Assembly (NCBI GenBank): GCA_964384945.1
Contig: CAYLMK010000006.1
Location: forward strand, 207,576 to 271,575
DNA length: 64,000 nt
Source of the DNA: S015-6 sp964384945
GTDB lineage: Bacteria; Desulfobacterota; DSWW01
Direction of reading: 5' to 3'
The translations under genes and the position numbers were made by a program. This document shows, in pieces, positions 42,266 to 50,200 of the stretch. How positions within the stretch are numbered: the stretch's first letter is position 1; each line of letters opens with the position of its first letter. The notes under the pieces were generated by a model. The model searched no databases, was not told the origin of the DNA, and saw only the letters and a program-made list of their open reading frames with translations.

Positions 42266-43132
42266 TCATCCGAGGGCGTAGAGGATGTGGCGCCACACGG
42301 ACTTGATCTCCTCCGTGATCGCCCCGCCGGTGTACTCGACGACGCTCGTCTTGGCGACCTGGGCCCTGGTCACGGCCCTGTCGTACCGCACCCTTCCGGC
42401 CACCTTCATGCCTCGATCGAGGGCGTCCTTCTCGATCGATTCGGCAACGGTCGGGTACAGGTCCCATTTGTTCACGCAAACCATGGTCGGTATCCCGAAA
42501 TGCCGGGTCAGTTCCGCGACCCGCTCCATGTCGTGCTTCCCGGACAGCGTGGGCTCGGTAACCACCAGGACGAGATCCGCGCCCGTGATCGAGGCGATCA
42601 CGGGACAGCCGATGCCGGGCGAACCGTCCACGATCACGAGTTCACGGCCGCCTTCCTCGGCAATCCGCCTGGCCTGGCTTCGCACGAGCGTGACCAGCTT
42701 TCCGGAGTTCTCCTCGGCAATGCCGAGGCGCGCATGGACCATGGGCCCGTGACGCGTCTCCGAGATGAACCACTGCCCGTTGACCGCAGCCTCGAAGAGG
42801 ATGGCCTCTTCCGGGCAATTCCACACGCAGACCCCGCACCCCTCGCAGTTCACCGGGTCGATGGAATAGGCCTCGCCCTCGGAAACCGCGTCGAAGCGAC
42901 AGACCTCCCTGCATCGGCCGCAGGCCGTACAGCGCTCGGCGACGATCCGGGCGACCTTTCCCCCGCTGAAGTCCTCCGTGTGCTGAACCTTCGGGTTCAG
43001 TACGAGGTGCAGGTCCGCCGCATCCACGTCGCAGTCTGCCAGGACCCGGCTCCTCGCCAGCGCCGCGAAGGAGGCCACCAGGCTCGTCTTTCCGGTTCCC
43101 CCCTTGCCGCTGATGACCACCAGTTCTTTCAC
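42266..43132 (-). CDS. MinD-superfamily ATPase with inserted ferredoxin domain (second of pair)
   Basis: A 288-residue P-loop ATPase with two 4Fe-4S clusters. It has ELVVISGKGGTGKTSLVASF at the N-terminus (deviant Walker A), CTACGRCREVCRFDA near residue 70 and CEGCGVCVWNCPEEA near 95, then IVDGSPGIGCPVIASITGAD near 155 and VCVNKWDLYP. COG1149-type proteins occur in anaerobes and are thought to act in metallocofactor or electron-carrier assembly. The start is GTG at 43132, overlapping the first paralogue stop as GTGA, so the two are probably partners (heterodimer is inference). Confidence 0.9.
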   Translation of the reverse strand: MKELVVISGKGGTGKTSLVASFAALARSRVLADCDVDAADLHLVLNPKVQHTEDFSGGKVARIVAERCTACGRCREVCRFDAVSEGEAYSIDPVNCEGCGVCVWNCPEEAILFEAAVNGQWFISETRHGPMVHARLGIAEENSGKLVTLVRSQARRIAEEGGRELVIVDGSPGIGCPVIASITGADLVLVVTEPTLSGKHDMERVAELTRHFGIPTMVCVNKWDLYPTVAESIEKDALDRGMKVAGRVRYDRAVTRAQVAKTSVVEYTGGAITEEIKSVWRHILYALG

Positions 43133-43998
43133 GAGAATTCTCCCCTGGCGCGGTCCATCACCTTGGTCAGGAGGCCCTGGAAGACCTCCCTGTATTCCGG
43201 CAGGGCCTGCACGGCCATCTCGCCCCTCGCATAGGCCTCGGCCACCTTCCGGTCGTCCGGTATCGCCTGGAGGATCTCGATCGACTCCTCGGCGCAATAG
43301 CGGGTGACGCCGTCGTCGCCTACGTCGGCCCGGTTGATCACAACCCCGAACGGCCTTCCCAGCTCCCGGAGCATCTCCACCGCGAGCCGAAGATCGTTCA
43401 GGCCGAAGGGCGTGGGCTCGGTCACCAGCAGGACGTAGTCTGCATCCCGTACGGTCTGGATCACCGGGCAGGCGGTCCCGGGCGGTGCGTCGAAGACCTG
43501 TAGGTCCCCGGCCGGAGCCTGCCGCTTCACGGCCTTGATCAGCGGCGGGGCCATGGCCTCCCCGATCCGGAGGCGGCCCTGCACGAAACCCACGGCACCC
43601 AGGGCCCTGCCCGTCTCCACGACCCCGATTTCCCGCGCTCCCTGCTCGATCGCGTCCTCGGGGCAGGCCAGCCAGCAGCCTCCGCAGCTGTGACAGAGCT
43701 CGGGGAAGGTGAGCACCTTCTTGTTGATCACCACGATCGCGCTGTAGGCGCAGACCTCCCCGCACCGCCCGCATCCGGTGCAGCGCTCCTTGACGACCGA
43801 CGGAATCTCCAGCGCAAACGGGCGAATCTTCTCGACGACGGGCCGCAGGAAGAGATGGCCGTTCGGTTCCTCCACGTCGCAGTCCGCATAGACGGCCCGC
43901 ACCCCGGAGCCGGCCGCATGAACGACGAGGTTCGTAGCCACGGTGGTCTTGCCGGTCCCTCCCTTGCCGCTGGCAACGGCGACTCGGATTGTCTCCAT
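43129..43998 (-). CDS. MinD-superfamily ATPase with inserted ferredoxin domain (first of pair)
   Basis: A 289-residue paralogue of the next gene. The P-loop is RVAVASGKGGTGKTTVATNL at residue 4. Cluster motifs are CTGCGRCGEVCAYSA near 72 and CHSCGGCWLACPEDA near 97. Walker B is VFDAPPGTACPVIQTVRDAD near 160, followed by VVINRADVGDDGVTRY. All ATP-binding and cluster residues are intact. The ATG at 43998 is chosen; an ATG at 44013 is possible. It opens a two-gene unit after a 394-base gap. Confidence 0.9.
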   Translation of the reverse strand: METIRVAVASGKGGTGKTTVATNLVVHAAGSGVRAVYADCDVEEPNGHLFLRPVVEKIRPFALEIPSVVKERCTGCGRCGEVCAYSAIVVINKKVLTFPELCHSCGGCWLACPEDAIEQGAREIGVVETGRALGAVGFVQGRLRIGEAMAPPLIKAVKRQAPAGDLQVFDAPPGTACPVIQTVRDADYVLLVTEPTPFGLNDLRLAVEMLRELGRPFGVVINRADVGDDGVTRYCAEESIEILQAIPDDRKVAEAYARGEMAVQALPEYREVFQGLLTKVMDRARGEFS

Positions 43999-44392
43999 TG
44001 GCTTCCGCCGCATCTTTTTCTTCACGCGGGTTGACCTCTCTTGGTGTTCCACTTCGCGGAAGTCCACAGGAGGAGCAATGTCCGTGCCGGGGTTTCGGGT
44101 CTCCTCCAAAAGCGAGGTAAGACGCTGAAAAAGCAAAGAACCCCCCTCCGGGCAGGCCGAGGAGCCGGATTGCACCACGCCGGCGGAGAGTTGCAGGTTG
44201 CACCCGCTCGGCACTTCATGCTGCAACCTGCAACGCAGGGAAAGGATGACGCCCATGGGGTGAACGGCAAAGGGGGACGATAGGAACGAATCATGCAAGC
44301 GCTCGACTTGCGAAAAGAATCATAGTCAAGCGCGACCCCCATCTTCCTGATCCCTGGCTCGGGAGGGGGGCGGCGCGGGGCCTTTCCCTGCA
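43999..44392. other. Intergenic region with a long inverted repeat
   Basis: No gene is seen between the acyl-CoA synthetase and the MinD pair. GTTGCAGGTTGCA (44190-44202) pairs perfectly over 13 bases with TGCAACCTGCAAC (44222-44234) around a 19-base loop. On the minus strand a GC-rich stretch and a TTTGCTTTTTC run follow at about 44125-44140. These may end the upstream transcript. Confidence 0.5.
44190..44234. repeat. Perfect 13-bp inverted repeat
   Basis: GTTGCAGGTTGCA and TGCAACCTGCAAC with 19 bases between. Each arm is itself a near-direct repeat (TTGCAGG-TTGCA), which could also be an operator for a dimeric regulator. Confidence 0.6.
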
Positions 44393-45880
44393 TCACGATT
44401 GCCGTTCCAGGCGGCGGCGGTAGCGGGCATATTCCATCAGGCGGGCCATTACACGGACCGCCCGCTCCGGCGTAGGGTAGAGGCTCAGGCCCTCTCTTCG
44501 AAGGAGCGTGTCGAATTTCGGCGTGGGGTCCCTGCCCATGACCGTGACCACCGGCTTGTTCACCTCTTTCATCAGGGAGAGCATGCCGTGGAGAATCCGC
44601 TCCTTGGCCTCCTGTTCCCTGCCCTCCCATTCCTTGACCGTGGGCGGGTCGATTCCCGTTGCCCTCTGGAAGGCGGGCTTGCGCATGAAGGAGGTGGCCC
44701 GCTCGGTAAAGGCGCCGAGGGCGATCACGCCGTCCACGTTCGGGTCCCTCATCACAAGCTCGAGACAGTTCAGGTAGATGCCGATGTCGGGCACGGCCAC
44801 GAGGTCCACCGGGTTGCCACGGCTCCAGTAGGGAGGAAGGAGGCGGTCCAGGGCCTCGAGGGTCCTGGGAGCGAGTTCCGGGACCGTGAGGCCCATCTCC
44901 TCGCAGGCGTCCGTGGTGATCACGCCCCATCCGCCGCCCCGCGTGACGATCCCCACGCGGTCTCCCCGGGGCAGGGGCAGACGGGCCAGGGACCTCGCGC
45001 AATCGATGAAGGCCTCGGTGGTCCTGGCCTGGATGAGGCCCGCCTGCCGGAAGGCCGCATCGAACATGTCCCGGTTCCCTGCCAGGGCTCCGCTGTGGGA
45101 GGCGGCCGCCCGAAGCCCGGACGGCGTCTTCCCCCCCTTGAAAACGACCACGGGCTTCTTCCTGGCCACCTCGGCCGCAATCTCCAGGAAGTGCGCCCTG
45201 CCCTTGATGCTCTCCAGGTAGACCATGACCGTCCGGCAGTCCGGATCCTCCCCGAAATAACGGAGGTAATCCTGGGCGGTGAAGTCCGCCTCGTTGCCGC
45301 TCGAGACGAAGTGGCGGAAGCCGGTCTTCAACCGCTTGCCCCAGGCGAGCATCTGCACGCCGATGTTTCCGCTCTGGGACACGAAGCTGATGTCTCCCTT
45401 GAGGGGCTCCATCAGGGCCATCATGCACGCGATGGAGGACGGGGCACTGAAGAAGCCCATGGAATTCGGCCCGACCAGGCGGACCCCGCGGTCCCGCGCG
45501 ACCTTCTTGAGTTCCTCCTCCCGCTTCCTGCCCTCGGGACCGGTCTCGGAGAAGTCCGAGGTGATGACCAGGACGGTACGAATCCCCTTCCGGCCGCACG
45601 CCTCGATGAGCCCGGGGACCGTCGCCGCGGGCGTGACGATGCAGGCCAGATCCACCTCGCACGGGATGTGATCCACCTCCTGGAAGGCCCGCAGCCCCAG
45701 GACCTCGCTGCTCCCGGGGTTCACCGGGAAGATCCGGCCCTCGTACTGATTCGTCAGGACATTGGCCAGGATCATGCCGCCCCACTTGGTGAGCTTGTTG
45801 GTCGCCCCGATCAGGGCGATGCTCTTGGGGGCAAACAGACGGTCCATGCAGGATCGAGTGCTCTCCCAGGGTTCGGTCAC
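44393..45880 (-). CDS. NDP-forming acyl-CoA synthetase, alpha-type subunit
   Basis: A 495-residue CoA-binding/ligase-CoA protein. It has an N-terminal CoA-binding domain (FAPKSIALIGATNKLTKWGG, then GRIFPVNPGSSEVLGLRAFQ), a succinyl-CoA-ligase-like core with the phospho-His in AAASHSGALAGNRDMFDAAF (near residue 255), and GIVTRGGGWGVITTDACEEM near 310. The ATP-grasp beta domain is absent, so either a partner outside the window or another enzyme completes the reaction. It would form an acyl-CoA (or acid plus NTP in reverse). I start at GTG 45880, with GAGGAG seven bases upstream; a TTG at 45904 is an alternative. It follows the phosphopantetheinyl transferase by 25 bases. Confidence 0.85.
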   Translation of the reverse strand: MTEPWESTRSCMDRLFAPKSIALIGATNKLTKWGGMILANVLTNQYEGRIFPVNPGSSEVLGLRAFQEVDHIPCEVDLACIVTPAATVPGLIEACGRKGIRTVLVITSDFSETGPEGRKREEELKKVARDRGVRLVGPNSMGFFSAPSSIACMMALMEPLKGDISFVSQSGNIGVQMLAWGKRLKTGFRHFVSSGNEADFTAQDYLRYFGEDPDCRTVMVYLESIKGRAHFLEIAAEVARKKPVVVFKGGKTPSGLRAAASHSGALAGNRDMFDAAFRQAGLIQARTTEAFIDCARSLARLPLPRGDRVGIVTRGGGWGVITTDACEEMGLTVPELAPRTLEALDRLLPPYWSRGNPVDLVAVPDIGIYLNCLELVMRDPNVDGVIALGAFTERATSFMRKPAFQRATGIDPPTVKEWEGREQEAKERILHGMLSLMKEVNKPVVTVMGRDPTPKFDTLLRREGLSLYPTPERAVRVMARLMEYARYRRRLERQS

Positions 45881-45905
45881 GTCGCGCTCCTCGTTCTCTC
45901 TCAAA

Positions 45906-46613
45906 TCAGCTCAGGCAATCCAGCGGAGGCAGGGCGACAAAGGAAAAAACGAAACCGGCCGCGATCCGGCAACCGACCTCGAAGGAGAAACCCGCCGGGT
46001 GATGCTCGCCCGCACCCTTGAGGAGGGTGCCTTCGAAACGCTTCGCTTCCTCCCGCCAGCGCAGCTCTGCATCCTTGTAGCCCAGGTAGATCTGCCGGAT
46101 CGGATAGAACGCCTTGAAGCCCGCCTCCTTGGCCGAGAAGATCATCTTGAGCCGGGTGTCCTTCTCGGCCGGCACTTCGGAAACCCAGGCCAGTTCCGGC
46201 TCGGTGCAGACCTTCGCCGCGATGCCGAAGCGCACGGGCGGCTTCAACGCCTCCAGGTCGAGCCCGATTCCGCAGGCCCTCTCTTTTCGCGCCACGACGG
46301 CCAGGGCCGTGTCCGCCTTGTGGGTGATCGCGCCGACGAACCCCTCCTGCCAGATGGGCTCCCGGCCCTTGGCCTTGAGCACGGGCCGGGGGGCGGCGCC
46401 GATCGCCTGAAGCGCGCGAAACGCGGCCAGTCGGCCGAGAAAAAACTCGATTCTGCGCTTCTCGGTCGCCTGCGGGCTCAGGCATTCCATCTCTTGCGGG
46501 TGCGGCCGGAAGCCGCCCAGTTCATGGGCAGAAACACAGGCAAACCCGAAGTCCGGCGGGAAAGGCGATGGGATCGTCAAGTCGAGACTCCGAGGAACGC
46601 CGGCAGGTGCCAT
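45906..46613 (-). CDS. 4'-phosphopantetheinyl transferase (Sfp/EntD type)
   Basis: A 235-residue enzyme that moves phosphopantetheine from CoA to a carrier-protein Ser. The two signatures are present: GIGLDLEALKPPVRF (metal Asp and Glu, near residue 115) and IFSAKEAGFKAFYPI (Lys-Glu pair, near 160). An upstream GAITHKADTALAVVARK carries the usual His. Sfp-type enzymes serve secondary-metabolite or special ACPs, and the FkbJ-like ACP at 37530 is the obvious local client (inference). The start is unsure; ATG at 46613 has no clear ribosome-binding site. Confidence 0.88.
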   Translation of the reverse strand: MAPAGVPRSLDLTIPSPFPPDFGFACVSAHELGGFRPHPQEMECLSPQATEKRRIEFFLGRLAAFRALQAIGAAPRPVLKAKGREPIWQEGFVGAITHKADTALAVVARKERACGIGLDLEALKPPVRFGIAAKVCTEPELAWVSEVPAEKDTRLKMIFSAKEAGFKAFYPIRQIYLGYKDAELRWREEAKRFEGTLLKGAGEHHPAGFSFEVGCRIAAGFVFSFVALPPLDCLS

Positions 46614-46770
46614 GGCGGGTATGACGGGAGCTATCCGGAAGTGGTGCGTGCTGCCTCTGCCTCTCTTGGAAGGATCATCTCGAAACGCATGATGAATTCT
46701 ACTGCAACGACGACCACGGATCAAGAAGATCGGTGCGGACGGGAGCAGCGGAGGGACAGGTCCCCGACCC

Positions 46771-47220
46771 CTAGTCCTTCTTGCCGCCGTCGATCACGCG
46801 GAACCGGGGGCGCCTCTTTTCCCCGCGCTTCTCGGGCCCGGGGGGCGGCGGCCTTTCGGAGCGCGGCAGGCCCTCGGGCGGTCTTGGCTTGTTCATGCCC
46901 AGGAGGCCGCGCAGGCCCGCCGGCGTCTTTTCCGGCCAGAGGGTCCCGTGGCCGGTCTGCGGGTTGTATGCGGCCCAAAGGCTTTCGTAAGGGATCCAAC
47001 AGAGAAAGGGCTCGCCCCCGAAGCGCAACTCCGCCTGAATACCGTCTGCAAGTACGGATATACGGCCTCGGAACCTGAGGTTCAGGACGAGCCGGAGGTC
47101 CTCCTTGCCCTTGTGAGCCTCCGGCACCCGGACGCCGGCGTCCCGGCTGTCCAGGCAGATCATGGTGTCTCCATCGGCGAGAAGTTCTTCGACGACCCGG
47201 CGTTTGTCTTTCGGTTCCAC
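46771..47220 (-). CDS. sspB: SspB-like ClpXP adaptor
   Basis: A 149-residue protein with the SspB fold: TMICLDSRDAGVRVPEAHKG near residue 20, LVLNLRFRGRISVLADGIQA near 45 and AELRFGGEPFLCWIPYESLW near 65. A disordered Pro-rich tail ends RPRFRVIDGGKKD, which resembles the ClpX-docking tail of SspB (ALRVVK in Escherichia coli). It would bring ssrA-tagged or other proteins to ClpXP. It lies seven bases after uvrA and is expected to be co-transcribed. The GTG at 47220 is the likely start. Confidence 0.8.
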   Translation of the reverse strand: MEPKDKRRVVEELLADGDTMICLDSRDAGVRVPEAHKGKEDLRLVLNLRFRGRISVLADGIQAELRFGGEPFLCWIPYESLWAAYNPQTGHGTLWPEKTPAGLRGLLGMNKPRPPEGLPRSERPPPPGPEKRGEKRRPRFRVIDGGKKD

Positions 47221-47227
47221 TTGGCCT

Positions 47228-50200
47228 TTATGCTTTCGCCTTTTGCCTGGGCACCCTTGGGACCCTCGGTTTCGTCACGATCCTACCACGGCCCGAGGGC
47301 GTCGCAAAGACTTCTCCCTCCAGGTACCGCCGCAGGTATGCGATCGTGTGCGACTTGACCGATCGGTCCCGGATCAGTTCGAGGGGGGCGCCCATGGCCA
47401 TCACGCGTCCGCCCTTGTCCCCGCCTTCCGGCCCCAGGTCGATGATGTAGTCGGCCTGGAAGATCATCTCCGGATTGTGTTCGATGACGACCACCGTGTT
47501 GCCCCGGTCCACCAGATCGTGGACGACCCCCATCAAGGCCTGAATGTCCGAGAGGTGAAGCCCGGTCGTGGGCTCGTCCAGGATGTAGAGCGTCTCGTGG
47601 TTGGAGCCGCGGCAGAGTTCCTCGGCCAGCTTGAGCCTCTGGGTTTCGCCGCCGGACAGGGTGTTCGTCGGCTGGCCGAGAGTCAGGTAGCCCAGGCCGA
47701 TGTCCTTCATGATCTGCAGAGATCGTACGAGCCTCGGATGTTCGGAGAAGAACGCGAGGGCCTCGGCCACGGTCATGTTCAGGACCTCCGCGATGTTCCT
47801 GCCCCGGTATGCCACCGCGAGGGTCTCCTCGCCGTAACGCGATCCGTTGCACAGATCGCACCGGACGAACACGTCGGGCAGGAAGCTCATCTCCATCCGG
47901 ATCTGGCCCTGGCCTTCGCAGCGTTCGCACCGGCCGCCCTTCAGGTTGAAGGAGAAGCGGCCCGGGGAATACCCGCATGCTCTTGCCTCGGGAAGCATGG
48001 CGAAGAGCTTGCGGATCTCGTCGAAGATGCCCACGTAAGTGGAAGGCACCGATCGCGGTGTCTTTCCGATCGGAGAGGAGTCCACCTCCAGGACCCGCCG
48101 TATCGTCTCCCAGCCGGCCAGTCGTGCGCGCCGGCCGGGCGTCGGGCGGGCCCGGTGGATCTTTTGCCGAAGCGCCTTGTACAGTACCTGCCGGACGAGG
48201 GTACTCTTGCCGGATCCGGAGACCCCCGTCACGATGGTCAGGCGGCCGAGCGGAATCCGAACATCGATGTTCTTCAGGTTGTTCTCGGCGGCCCCTTCGA
48301 GCCGGCCGTAGCTCACTCCCTCCATGGGGCGCCGGGGCTTGAGCCCCCGATGGGCGCTTCCCCGCCGGAGGTACTCGGCCGTGAGCGACCGGTCCGAGGC
48401 GAGGATCGAGGCCAGCGGACCGGCGGCCACCACCTCGCCGCCCTCGCTTCCCGCCCCGGGGCCCAGGTCCACCACGAAGTCCGCGTTCCGGATGGTCTCC
48501 TCGTCGTGCTCCACAATGACGATCGAGTTCCCGCGGTCCCGGAGCATCTGCAGGATCCCGAGGAGGCGCTCGTTGTCCCTCGGGTGCAGGCCGATGGTGG
48601 GCTCGTCCAGGATGTAGCACAGCCCCCGCATGTGCGAGGTCAGCTGGGCCACCAGCCGGACCCGCCTGGACTCCCCCTGGCTCAGGGTGTCCGCGGCCCG
48701 CCCCAGGCCGAGATAGCCGAGCCCGATCTTCTCCATCAGCCCGAGCCTCTCCTCGAGCTCCTTGAAGATCGGCCGGGCGATGCTCTCCCCGCGCCGGTCC
48801 AGGTCCAGGGCATCGAGGAACCGGGTCAAGTCCCCCGGGGGCAGGGAGACGCAGTCGGCGATGTTCTTCCCGTCGATCTTCACGGAAAGGGCCCGCTTGC
48901 GCAGGCGGGTCCCGCCGCATTCCGGGCAGACCGCCCACTCCGCCCCTTCGGCCCGGTCGTCCGTCCCGTTGCCTTCGCCGTCGCCGCCCCCTCCGTTCGC
49001 CGGAATGACCCCCAGGCCGTCGCATTGTCTGCAGGCGCCGTAACGGCTGTTGAAGGAAAAGAACCTCGGGTCCGGCTCGGGAAACCCGATCCCGCAGGGC
49101 ATGCAGAAAAGCCTCCGGCTGTAATATCGCTCCGCACCGCCCTTCTGCGGCACCACACACAGGTCGCCCTTTCCCACGCGGAGGGACTCTTCAATCTTCT
49201 CCTTCAGGAAGCCTTCCGGGGCATGGCGGAGATCGATCTCGCAGACCACGGCCTCGATGTCGTGCTCCTTGTAGCGGTCCACGGCAAAGATGTTCTTGAT
49301 CGCCAGCACCTCGCCGTCCAGCCGCACGCTCGTGTAGCCCATCCGCCCGAGCCTTCGCAGAAGCTCCCGGTGGTGCCCCTTCTTGCCCTTCAGGACGGGA
49401 GCGAGCAGGGTGACCGCCTGATTACGGAACGTGGAGCGGATATCTTCGTGAATCCCCTCCGGCGTCTGGTAGGCGAGCCTCTGCCCGCAAAGGGTGCAGT
49501 GCGGGACGCCGAGCTTCGCGAACAGCAGGCGCAGGTAGTGATAGACCTCGGTGAGGGTCGCCACCGTGGAGCGCCTGCCGCCGCGGGAGAGCTTCTGCTC
49601 CACGGCCACCGTGGGCGGAACGCCCTGAATCCGGTCCACGTCCGGCTTGGCCATGGGCTGGATGTATTGCCGGGCATAGGCGGACAGGCTCTCCAGGAAC
49701 CTTCGCTGCCCCTCGGCAAACAGGATGTCGAAGGCAAGGGTGGACTTGCCCGAACCGCTGGGGCCGGTGATCACCACAATCCGGTCCCGGGGGATGGAAA
49801 GAGAGATCTCTTTCAGATTGTGTTCACGTGCCCTTTCGATGGAGACGCAGCCGCCATTGCCCTCGGCGGGAGCGCTCCTGCCGGTCACCCGCCTTCCGCC
49901 CCACCGCCGGACCTCCCGGATCATCTCGCCCGCGGGCGTGGACAGGTAGTGCTTCAGGGCCTTGCCCGTGTGGGAACGCCTCGCCCGGACGATCTCCGCC
50001 GGCGGGCCCGCGGCGACCAGCCTTCCCCCGGCATCCCCTCCTTCGGGACCGAGGTCCAGAATATGGTCCGCGTGTCTGAGAACCTCCAGGTTGTGCTCCA
50101 CCACAACGATGGAGTGCCCCTTCCGCAGGAGTCTCTCAAAGGTCTTGAGCAGGAACCGGATATCGTGGAGGTGCAGACCGGTGGTGGGCTCGTCGAAGAG

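Noticed and set aside
40943..43234. Long plus-strand open frame opposite the radical SAM and MinD genes
   Set aside because: It is antisense to three conserved genes and crosses the repeat gap; no recognisable motif.
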